Assembly (NCBI GenBank): GCA_023935145.1
Contig: CM043700.1
Coordinates: forward strand, 38,730,620 to 38,794,619
DNA: 64,000 nt
Reading direction: 5' to 3'
Source of the DNA: Bretschneidera sinensis
Lineage: Eukaryota; Streptophyta; Magnoliopsida; Brassicales; Akaniaceae
Part shown: positions 49,498 through 59,810 of the stretch, in pieces
Layout: every line of letters begins with the position of its first letter
Position numbering within the stretch: the stretch's first letter is position 1
Position numbers and translations under genes: made by a program
The notes under the pieces: model-generated
The model's database searches: none
The model's input: only the letters and a program-made list of their open reading frames with translations
What the model was told of the DNA's origin: nothing

Positions 49498-50776
49498 TGA
49501 TAAGTGTTTAAATATTCATATTTAAGCCCCTTATTTACATTTGTTAACCTCTTTGTGTACATATTTTATTCTATTTTACTTCATTTTTGTGTTTTCTTTG
49601 TGTTTATAGGTTCGTGGAGAAAAAGATGGCATTTTGGAACTCAACGGAACAAATCTGGAAGCCTGGAAGTAGCCAAGTGTGATCGAGCACATGAGAGTGT
49701 GATCGAGCGCACAAGCACTCATGTGCACACATAGAAGGCTTGAGCACAACCCTGCGCTCGAGTGTAAAAGCATGGGATCGAGCGCACACGTGCAGTGAAA
49801 CGGTAGAGCCAGTTTTGGAAAGACTAGTTTGGGTCTTGTTTTGGGAATTAGGGTTTTGAGATGTCCTTAGAACCTTATAAATAGGCCTGTAAAACACAGA
49901 AAAAAATACTTTTGAATCTACTTTAAAGTTGTAAGCTTTGGAGACAAATTGACGACTCTTCTCCACAATATTTTTCAGGTTTATTCTTCTCTATTTAGTT
50001 TACATTATGAAAATGTGTAACATCATCACCATGTGTAACTAACTTCTTAATAGAGCTCAATTGAAGCCCTAATTTTGCTTTTCCTTATACGAGTATTGTT
50101 GCCTTTGCATTAGCTGTATTATGATGCTTTAATTGATTAATGCCTATTTTATTGAATTCCTCATATGTGTTTGTCTAATCAACGTATGCATGTGGTATAG
50201 ATTAGTTAGTTAGATCAATTTGGATGACTGAGTCCTGGGTCTGACAATAGTAACAAAAAAAATCTACGCCGGGTTCTTGGGTTAATCAACATGGGAAACC
50301 GGAAGTATACACCATGCCTTAGGTCTCGTGTGGTTGCCGATTTTCATAAATCTTATGCTCTCTTCAGGAACAACTCAATATGCATCATGCTGAATCCCTT
50401 AAGAGAGAGAAGAGTTAGAGTATACACCATGCCTAACTCGTTGCTTAGGGAGATCAATAGCTTAAGGAGATGACCAAACCCTTAGGTTGACAAACATTAG
50501 GTATTCATAGTAGGGTTAGAGCATTGACACATTACTTATTGGGAAAGTATGATTAGTGGTGGATATCAAAGCCCTATGTTTATATCATTATCAAATTCAA
50601 ACTCAATATTTATTTCTATCATTTTATATTGCGAAACTGATTCTAAAACGAAATTCACCAATCCCTACGGAGATGATCTCACATTTGCACACTATGCTTC
50701 TATTGACCTTGTGCACTTGCAAGTAAAACAAGTTCGATTATTTGCCTATTAATTTAGGTATATCTTTGCAACAACA
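49498..50776 (+). repeat. 5' LTR of gypsy-type copy 2
   Basis: 1279 bp with TATA box TATAAATA at 49876-49883. Contains GATCGAGC/GCTCGAG motifs at 49681-49790. The short frame at 50291-50473 recurs in the other LTR and is not taken as a gene. Confidence 0.88.
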
Positions 50777-50782
50777 AGTTTT

Positions 50783-50800
50783 TGGTGCCGTTGCTGAGGA
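50783..50800 (+). other. Primer binding site (tRNA-Asp type)
   Basis: TGGTGCCGTTGCTGAGGA, six bases after the LTR. Close to the complement of the tRNA-Asp 3' end with a few transitions. Confidence 0.7.
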
Positions 50801-51103
50801 GTGCGCTAAATTTCTTTATAGGATTATTTTTCATTCATTTTTATTTTTCTATTATGTTTTATTATGTTTCATCATAAACCTAATATGTTTTCATTTTTCT
50901 GTTCTGTTTCAGGTACTGCAGCTGTTTCGTCTATGGCACTGCGATTGAGCGCACTCCTTGGTGCGATCGAGCGCATTTGAGGCAGAGGTTACCCGAGCAG
51001 CAGCACTAGAACTACTGCACTGAATCAGTTTTGCTGAGTCACGCAAAGGCTTCGATCCAAGAATCCCACTTTTTTTCCCCTCGATACAGAGCTTGAGCAG
51101 ACC

Positions 51104-52153
51104 ATTAGACAAAGGCTTAGAGACAATGTTGAGGAGGTAGAAGAAGAATTCGAGAGAGAAGCACCAATCGCGGAACAGCTAGAAAACCAACACCCACCTG
51201 AGCAAAGACCTATGAAGCAATCCTTCATCCCACGGAACCTCGACTAGCCATCATGCATTGTTTATCAACCAGAGGTGGAAGGCAATTATTACATATCTCC
51301 GCAGATGTTCAGTGCATTGACTCACTTTAGGGGTATACCTGCTGAGGATCCACATTTGCACCTTCGGGAATTCTTTGATCTCTACAAGTTCCAGCATATC
51401 CGGGGCCTAGACCAAGAAGGAATCAGGTTAATTCTTTTCCCTTTTTCATTAAAAGATAATACTAAACTGTGGTACAATTCATTGCCTGTAGTTTCTATCC
51501 ACACTTGGGAGAAGTTGGCCAGTAAGTTCCTAAGGAAGCTTTTCCCAACTCAAAAGACAAGACAAATGAGAAAGGAGATTCAATCTTTCCAACAGAAGGA
51601 TGAAGACCTATTCTTTGAGGCATAAAGACATTTCAACGAGCTGCTACTTAAATGCCCACATCACAATCTACCTCAGGATGAACTGGTAAAAGCTTTTTAT
51701 GAAGGTTTGAGTGATATTAATAAAAGTATTATGGATTCAGGTTGTGGAGGTGTACTGATGGAGAAGAGCAGTGAAGAAGCCATTGAGCTATTCGAGACAT
51801 TAAGTGAGCACACCCAGCAATTCCCCTCTAGAGCTGGACAAGGATCCAAGAGCAAAGATATGTATGAGGTGACTCTAAATGGTGGATCATCTACCCAAAT
51901 AGCTGCTGTGGAGAGGAAACTAGATCTACTTGTTAAAGCTATGACTGCTCAGAACGCCTCACCTAGTCCACCAGCTACACCACTCTAGGTATGTGCTATA
52001 TGTTCTCATTTTGATCATAATACTGAGACATGTCCTTTATATTCATCTGCAGATCCAGAGCAAGCGAATTATGTAGGACTAAACAACTATCCGCCAAAGA
52101 ACAATCTATATCCAAACATTTATAATCCTGGATGGCGAAACCACCCCAACTTC
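51104..52153 (+). pseudogene. gag pseudogene of gypsy-type copy 2
   Basis: Same architecture as copy 1. A Retrotrans_gag-like domain (51275-51621) ends at TAA (51622-51624) after Phe-Phe-Glu-Ala, where Trp is usual. The frame resumes to TAG at 51986-51988. A CCHC knuckle follows (Cys-Ala-Ile-Cys, then His, then Cys, spacing X2-X4-X4; about 52000-52040). An upstream stop (TAG at 51247-51249) also separates the N-terminal part. Would encode a capsid-like protein if intact. Confidence 0.82.
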
Positions 52154-52564
52154 TCTTGAAGCAACAATCAGAATGCCCTGAACCTTTAAGGGCAGCAAAG
52201 GAACTCCCAACAAGCAGCCCAACCAGTTCCGAAATCAAAGAAAAGTGATCTAGAGAGTCTTGTGAGGCAATTGGCAACTCAGCAACAATAGTTGATGACA
52301 TCACAAGATCAGTTCATGACAGATGAAAGGAAATTTCGGACTGAAACATGAACAAGCCATTCAAAGACTAGAGGTATAAATGGGGTAATTGGCTAAGGAA
52401 CTGAGTGACAGAAAGCAAGGTGAGCTTCCAGCTAAAACACTACCTAATCCAAGAGGACATCAGCAACTGAATGCCGTGACAACTCACAAAAATGGTAAGA
52501 TCATAGCACTGATGAGCCTACACAAGCATCTCCAAATAAAGCGTCCATATCAAAGGTAAGTAAG

Positions 52565-53563
52565 ATGGAGAAGGTGAGTGCACCACCATTTCCTCAAAGG
52601 TTAGTAAAGCCAAAGAAAGACAATAAAATGCTTGATATCTTTGAAACTTTGAGAAAAGTAGCAATTAATATTCCTTTATTAGATGCAATTAAACAAATAC
52701 CTACATATGCTAAATTTTTGAAAGATTGTTGCACTCATAAGAGGAAGTTTCAGGAACATGAGACAGTGGCTTTGGCTGAAGAGGTAAGTGTTGTGTTGTT
52801 AAGAAAACTACTACCAAAACTAAAAGACCTGGGTAGTTTTACCATTCCCTACAGGATAAGTGACCAGCTTTTTGAGCATATATTATTGAATCTAGGGGCG
52901 AGTGTCAATCTGTTACCATACATTGTATTCGAGACACTAGGTCTGGGGGAGCTTCAACCAACCTCTATCACCTTGCAACTAGTTGACAGAAGCATCAAAC
53001 TACCAAGAAGTATTCTTGAGGATGTCTTGGTGAAGGTAGGTAAATTTATTTTACTTGCTGATTTTATTGTATTAGACATGGAAGAATATCCTATGTCATT
53101 ACATCTGCTCGTAATCTTAGGAAAACCCTTTATGATAACTACTGATACAAATATTTGTGTGAAAAAAGGTATTGTCACTATGAAGGTAAATGGTGAGGAG
53201 ATAGAATTCAAAATATTTGATGCATTAAATTCACCCGAAGATGATATAGAATGTTCTAATGTATGCTTGATGCAAGGTGTTGCTGAGCAAGTTTTTCAGG
53301 TCCAGCACATTACTCCGTTGGAGACCACCATAACCCATCATTTCAAAACATCAGATATTGAGCCTGCATTTGAAGATGTTACTGATGACATCTTTGAAGC
53401 TGTGCACCTCCCTGAAGTCTCTCCAATGCATCTCATATCGGGTGATAAGAGACAGTTGCATTTGCATGAGCTGGGCAAATTGAAGCATGATGACTATGCA
53501 GCAACACCAAGAGCACTTGAGCCGCATGTAGTGGACTTTAAATACTCCTTGCCAAAAGACTAA
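52565..53563 (+). pseudogene. Retroviral-type aspartic protease frame, catalytic Asp replaced by Asn (copy 2)
   Basis: An uninterrupted 332-codon frame. The protease fold is at about residues 90-220: Phe-Thr-Ile-Pro, then Asn-Leu-Gly-Ala-Ser where the family has Asp-Leu-Gly-Ala-Ser (residue 109, codon AAT at 52889-52891), then the Asp-Phe-Ile-Val-Leu-Asp segment and Leu-Gly-Lys-Pro-Phe. Loss of the nucleophilic Asp (GAT to AAT, one transition) should abolish cleavage. Copy 1 keeps the Asp. The C-terminal ~110 residues do not lead into a reverse transcriptase as in autonomous elements. Confidence 0.85.
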
Positions 53564-54092
53564 CACTGTAGCAACTATAGAGAGTGTTTGAGCAGTCCAC
53601 ACTTTCATAAACTTATAGCTTAAGTGCCTCTATTTAGGTCAGTGGTACTGAGGCCACTGAGTACGGTACAGTTTTACTTTTGCTAATTGTTTTCACTATT
53701 TTTTTTAATTTTTTAGTCATTTTTATAGTTTATTTAGTTGTCAGCACTTTTTGCCATTGCGATCGAACGCACTACACAGTGTGCTTGAGCGCATGCTCGC
53801 CTTGCGTTTCATGGCGCGCGAGCGCACCACACCAACACACACACTTGCGCACAAGTGCGATGGAGCGCACTCAGGGCAGAAACTCACGTGCATATTTTTA
53901 GGCAGATTGTTTCTCCCTCATATACACTCTCAAACACATACACACACTCTCTCTCTCTCGCACTCTCACTCGCCCATAACACTCTCATTCTCGCACGACA
54001 CTGTAACCTTCACCACCCAATCTCTCACCACCACATCACCTCCACACCACCGTCCAGACCCCCCTACACCACTGCACACCAGGTATTCACTC

Positions 54093-54419
54093 ATGCCCAT
54101 TGATGGACCGGTTAGTGACCACCCATTCTTTGGGAAAAGTCAGTGGACCCTGATCCAGTCGCACATGCCCAGAGGACCCCGAGGGCATGCCCCTGCTGCT
54201 GAGAGGGTAAAGGATAATCCCATGGAGATTGAAGGCCCCACAGTGAGCCATAGTTGGGAGGAGGACTATCCAGACATGGAGCCCAATGAGTACCAGCACA
54301 TTCTCGAGGAGATGTCCTCTTTCCGGTGTGAGCTCTCTGATATTTGCCGGGAGGATAGGGAGGCGACATTACTAGTGCATCAGTGCATCGATAGCTTAGA
54401 GACAAATTTTATGAGGTAA
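54093..54419 (+). CDS. Unassigned 3' ORF inside gypsy-type copy 2
   Basis: The longest version of this frame starts at 53751, but 53751-54090 encodes low-complexity His/Ser/Thr from CA/CT-rich DNA. The part from 54093 (Met-Pro-Ile-Asp-Gly-Pro) is of normal composition. It has an acidic centre and a C-terminal stretch (Glu-Glu-Met-Ser-Ser-Phe... Leu-Glu-Thr-Asn-Phe) that could form a coiled coil. I recognise no family. Position between protease and 3' LTR, where pol should be, suggests a captured or element-specific ORF. Confidence 0.4.
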   Translation: MPIDGPVSDHPFFGKSQWTLIQSHMPRGPRGHAPAAERVKDNPMEIEGPTVSHSWEEDYPDMEPNEYQHILEEMSSFRCELSDICREDREATLLVHQCIDSLETNFMR

Positions 54420-55930
54420 GAGGCAATACTCCAGGCCATTCTTGATCGACTACCTCCCGCCCCTGGCACCTCATTGACTACACCACCTGGAGACCAGCAG
54501 TGAGAGAAGTGCACCGTCAGGCTGAATATGTAAAACTTAGCGCTCATGGGAGGCACCCCACACTGTATCCTTTTATTTTTATTATTTTTTCACATTTACT
54601 ATTAGGCTTTATTTTTATAACTATTTATCAGTAGTATCTCTTGTTTTTCGGTATTATGTTTGTTTTTCTTTTTCAGGGATAGTGTGTATGCACCAGTTCA
54701 AGTTTGAGGGTATGCTACGAGCCATGCCAGCCATTTAGTTCTCCATCTCCCAGGTAAGAAAATTTTCATGTCACTCACACATTAGAGACAATGTGTAAAT
54801 TAAGTTGGGGGGTATGGGAGACACATTCACACACTCTATCCCACTTTTTTTTAGTATTATTGAAAAGATAAATGCATATTCATATTGTTCTGAAAATTTT
54901 GGTTGATTTAAACAAATATTATGATAAGATTTCATCAGTATGCTTAAACTCTCAGACACATGGTCTAATAATAAAGTTTTAAAAGTTAATTACTTACTTC
55001 AAGGCATTTAAGAATTCACAAGTTTGATCTAAATCTGATAATAGCACATTAGTACATAATTGTATAGGGTATGACATATAATTTTTATGTGTATGTTTCC
55101 ATGGCCTAACCATTATCGGACAACTTGTTAGAAGAACACCTTGGCATAGAAAAATAGAAAAATTTTATTGCTAAAAAGAGAAAATAAAATGCTCCTAATG
55201 ATCATTAAATAAACTTTCCGTTGAGTAACTGGACCTTTTGCCTCAGTAAGCAGTGAGTGTTCACATCAAAAGCTGGGAACTGTGCTTATAATGATCATTA
55301 AATAAAGTTTCCACCAAGTAATTGGACCTCTCGCCTCAGTAAACAGTGAGTGTTCACACCAAAATGTGGGAATTTTGCTTGGCAGCATTAAGACTAGTTA
55401 GTTTCGTAGCCTTTTTTACTGGAGTTAGTAAGTCATTAGGGGTGTTTTTACACCTAATGCCCTAAAATCATATGGTTTGGGAGTCATTGGCTAAACACTT
55501 GCTATATGAGTCAATTAGAAAGCTTAAGAGAACTCAACATGGCAAAAATCTCACAATAAAAGAAAAATAAAGAAATAGAACTATGCCATTATTGTTCATT
55601 CTGATAGAAAATTCGATGAATGTTAAGACACCGAAACACTATACATTAGAGTTATTTGGAAGCCTCATCTTTTATGTGCTAATTTACCACACACTAAGTC
55701 AGACCTGTGATGCCTTAACCAGCCTTATGTAAGTAATTAGATTTTAAAACTTTTATTCATTACGAAGATGTGTTTATATTTTAAGCTTGCTCATGAGTAA
55801 ATATCATGGTTTTGTGTGCAACCCAAAATTTTAGATATCATGAATGATGAATTTATCTTTGTTATTGTTTTTCAGTTAGTTTTTTCATTTTTTATTGCTA
55901 AGGGTCTAGCAATATGTAAGTTTGAGAGTG

Positions 55931-57207
55931 TGATAGGTGCTTAAATATTCATATTTAAGCTCCTTAATTTACATTTGTTAACCTCTTTGTGTACGTATTT
56001 TATTCTATTTTACTTCATTTTTGTGTTTTCTATGTTTTTATAGGTTTTTGGAGAAAAAGATGGCATTTTGGAACTCAAAGGAACAAATCTGGAAGCCTGG
56101 AAGCAGCTAAGTGCGATCGAGTACATGAGAGTGTGATCAAGCGCACAAGCACTCGTGCGCACACATAGAAGGCTCGAGCGCAACCCTACGCTCGAGTGCA
56201 AAAGCATGGGATCGAGTGCACACATGCAGTGAAACGGCAGAGCCAGTTTTGGAAAGAATAGTTTGGGTCTTGTTTTGGAAATTAGGGTTTCGAGGTGTCC
56301 TTAGAACCTTATAAATAGGCCTGTAAAACACAGAAACAATACTTTTGAATCTACTTTGAAGTTGTAAGCTTTGGAGACAAATTGACGACTCTTATCCACA
56401 ATATTTTTGGGTTTATTCTTCTCTATTTAGTTCACATTATGAAGATGTGTAACATCATCACCATATGTAACTAACTTCTTAATAAGGCTCGATTGAAGCC
56501 CTAATTATGTTGTTCCTTATATGAGTATTGTTGCCTTTGCATTAGCTGTATTATAATGCTTTAATTGATTAATGTCTGTTTTATTGAATTCCTCATATAT
56601 GTTTGTCTGATCAACGTATGCATGTGGTATGGATTAGTTAGTTAGATCAATTTGGATGACCGAGTCCTGGGTCTGACAATAGTAACAAAAGAAATCCACG
56701 TCGGGTTATTGAGTTAATCAACATGGGAAACCGGGAGTCTACACCATGCCTTAGGTCTCATGTGGTTGTCGATTTCCACAAATCTTATGCTCTTTTCAAG
56801 AACAACTCAGTATACACCATGCTGAATCCCTTAAGAGAGAGAAGAGTTAGAGTATACACCATGCCTAACTCGTTGCTTAGAGAGATCAGTAGCTTAAGGA
56901 GCGGACCGAGCCCTTAGGTTGACAAACATTAGGTATTCATAGTAGGGTTAGAGCATTGACACATTACTTATTGAGAAAGTATGATTAGTGGTGGATATCA
57001 AAGCCCTATGTTTCTATCATTATCAAATTCAAACTCAATATTATTTCTATCATTTTATATTGCGAAACTGATTCTAAAACGAAATTCACCAATCCCTATG
57101 GAGATGATCTCGTATTTGCACATTATGCTACTATTGACCTTGTGCACTTGCAAGTAAAACAAGTTCGATTATTTGCCTATTAACTTAGGTATATTTTTGC
57201 AACAATA
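55931..57207 (+). repeat. 3' LTR of gypsy-type copy 2
   Basis: Begins TGATAGGTGC after a degraded purine tract (AAGTTTGAGAGTG). TATA box at 56310-56317. Collinear with 49498-50776. Confidence 0.88.
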
Positions 57208-57329
57208 GATTCTCATCTCCAAAAAGGATGAGGGTTGAATCTTGTAGTAGATCATTATGCATAAACATCTGCTTCTGACTGTTATGTGAAGTTTTGATAG
57301 ACATGAACTGAGGAGAAAAATGGGGGTGA

Positions 57330-57539
57330 TAGGGAGAACCCATGAAGAGAAAGCGGGATGAGATCTTTATAATCGTTATGGGGAGCTTGGGGATGACTGT
57401 GGAGGGACGACAGGTGAGAAAGAATGAAGTAAATAGAGGCCACGTAGATGATAAAATGGTTTGGTGTGAAGTTGTGTCACTTCCTCTCCTGTCCAATATA
57501 AACAACAGCAAGGAGCATAATTCTGTTGTAGCAACTTAA
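57330..57539 (+). CDS. Short unassigned frame, possible exon of an unknown gene
   Basis: Open from before 57342 to 57537-57539, with normal amino-acid composition (basic start, Val-Asp-Asp-Lys-Met-Val-Trp near the middle). A donor-like CAGGTGAGA sits at 57413-57421. I do not recognise it. It may be a remnant of the locus that preceded the LTR insertions. Confidence 0.25.
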
Positions 57540-58830
57540 CTAATCTCATAACATGTTTTTTGGAGCTCATCTACTGTTTTTTTGTTGTTGTAATTTTCCC
57601 GTTATGCATGCCTTCTTAGTACTTATATTGGTTACTTTCATCCTTTTTACACCCTTTTAAGGCGTGGTTGCAACTTGGAATGGGTCTGCCTCGCTACCTG
57701 TTTGGATTTGTTTTGTCAAGTATTTTTGGGTCCAGAACATAAGGGTTGATGAAAGTCAACGTCACCGCCACTATCTTTTTATTAAGGTAGATGTGGTGGC
57801 AGATTGACTTGAACAATATTTTTTTTATAAATAAAATTAAATTAAATTAAATATCTTTTAAAACAATTTATGAAATAGTTTTCATCTCTACAAAATAAAA
57901 TTGTTTAAGAAAAACTGAATTTATTTTAAAAAATTATTTTTTACTGTTGTTTTATCAAACACTAAACAATTTATAATTTTACTGTTGTTTTTACCATAAA
58001 TCGTTTTAAAAGTTATAAACTTAGCTATAAACCGTTTCTACTGTTAAACCAAATGAAACAAAATTTGTTTTTGAAAGAAATAAGTAAATTTGTTAAATTG
58101 TAAATTTATAACCTTGTTTTAATAGAAGGATGTGTTTGTCCATTTTAAAAAGGTTGTCACTTAACATTAAAGATGTCAAATCCACAATACCATAATCTAT
58201 TAACGTTTGAGAAAATAATCGATGTATAAATTAAATAAATAATTTAAACATCGTGAGAATCAAACTTAATACTTTATAGTTTTAGGACCTTAACTTTGAC
58301 TATTAGACAAATACCTCTTCGACCAAAGGACATCTATAGTTATAACCTAACAAATCGATTAGACTATAAAATTCGTATTATGAGTGGACATGGTCGGTTA
58401 ACGAATTATATACATTAGTTGAATTGAAAACTTCGATCTGATTAAACTTTAAGTCGAAATTCATTTTATTCCATTAATTAAATATTTGAATTGGTTAACT
58501 GATCCAACTTATAGATACAAAAATTATATAAATAGCTAATATGTATTTTAGAAAATATTAAAATCTTAAAATATTATATATATATAAAGTTCACATGTAA
58601 ACAATATAAAATATATGATACAAATTCGGTTAATCACAGTTTTAAAATTAACAATCTGGAACCAAACAGAGAAAATAATTTTTATATACAAAATGAACCT
58701 AGAAGTACTGATTAACCGATCATTTGGTTCGGTTCGACTTTCGACTATCCATATCTTCCTCTAATTTACAGCCCATTTGGTACATGGGACTAATGTGAGA
58801 TAGACTAACTTAAACCCACATTAACAGTTA
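57540..58830. other. AT-rich intergenic DNA
   Basis: No gene, RNA or complete element seen. Confidence 0.5.
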
Positions 58831-58832
58831 GT

Positions 58833-59520
58833 CCTATGTTTGGTTGGAAGAACTAATTGTTTATCTGGGATAAGTTGGGACATAAATAATTCTAATCCCA
58901 AGATTTTTGTCCCACCCACATCTTGGGATAGAGTCCTTTCCATTTTTTACCATCCTCCTCTTCGTTTTCTTCTCCCCATCTCCACGATTGCAACACTTCT
59001 TCTTCACCTCCTCCTCCTCCACTTTCTTCCTCACCTCCTCCTCCTTCCTTCTCCAACTCCTTCCCAGCGCCGCGCGCCGCCTCTCCTCCCCCTCCTCCCC
59101 ATCCTCCTTGCTCTTCCTCTTTCCTTCTTTTTCCTCCTCATTCTTTCCCAGATTGTGTCTCGGGCCGTGCACCGCCTCACCCCTCCACCTTCTTACTCCC
59201 TCATTCTTCTCCTTCTCCTTCTTCCCAGATCACGACCTCCCTCCTTCTTCTTCACCAGATCGCAACCTCTCTCCTCTCTGCACCTCCTACCCTCCTTTCC
59301 CTCCTTCCCATTTCTCGCTATTTCATGATACAATTTTAAGAAGCTAAAAAAGAAAGAAAGAAAAGCTCTATGCCCTTCTCTCTGTTTATGATTTTTATAT
59401 ATAAAAGTTTTATAATATAAATATATATAATTTATAATAAAATATAAAAAAAATATTTTACTTTTTGTATTTGTTATCCCACTTTAATCTCAATCTAATA
59501 ATCTTATGAACTAAACATAG
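58833..59520. mobile_element. Terminal-inverted-repeat element with a pyrimidine-rich core upstream of NDC1
   Basis: The left part begins CTATGTTTGGTTGGAAG, then GGGATAAGTTGGGA. Read in reverse complement, the right end begins CTATGTTTAGTTCATAAG, then AGTGGGATAACA. The shared order suggests a MITE-like transposon. Between about 58935 and 59330 lies strongly C/T-rich DNA (CCTCCTCCTCC, TTCTTCCTC) open in several frames on both strands. These frames are compositional artefacts or a captured Ser/Pro-rich fragment. Confidence 0.45.
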
Positions 59521-59810
59521 AATTAAGTTAATACTATCTTAATCCCCACTTAAAATATTGCAGGAATTGGAGCCAAACAAAATTGTCTGTTCTCTTTTTT
59601 AAAAAATTTTACGCGCTAAAGAATTGAAATGAATATCAATTTTACAAATTTTGAATATTCTACATTTTGCCATTTAATCTCCCTTTCACTTTGACCCCAT
59701 TTCATATGATCCTATCATCTCTTTGTTCTCTGAAAAAACTCAAATTCGAAAGCTTGGTTTCAAAATAAAAAATCAAAGAGCTAAACTGCTAATGAAAAAG
59801 AGAAAAAGAG

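Larger units (their letters stand above)
49498..57207 (+). mobile_element. Complete gypsy-type element, copy 2, lacking reverse transcriptase and integrase
   Basis: LTRs 49498-50776 and 55931-57207 start TGATA and end near CAACA/CAATA. Possible target duplicate AATTC (49493-49497) and GATTC (57208-57212), one change. Primer binding site at 50783-50800. The interior (5.15 kb) has gag and protease pseudogenes, then about 2.4 kb without any reverse transcriptase, RNase H or integrase motif. It is thus a gag-bearing non-autonomous element, comparable in form to the published TR-GAG class. It belongs to the same family as 1-4130. The LTRs look about 95% alike by eye. Confidence 0.85.

Noticed and set aside
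50291..50473. 60-codon frame in the LTR, similar to 56723-56917
   Set aside because: Similarity is due to the two LTRs being copies of each other; no domain.
53751..54090. N-terminal extension of the unassigned ORF in gypsy copy 2
   Set aside because: Encoded by CA/CT-rich repeats; low complexity, so not included in the gene call.
58840..59347. Long overlapping frames of 146-162 codons on the plus strand and 103 on the minus
   Set aside because: All arise from pyrimidine-rich low-complexity DNA; Ser/Pro/Leu-only composition and several frames open at once.
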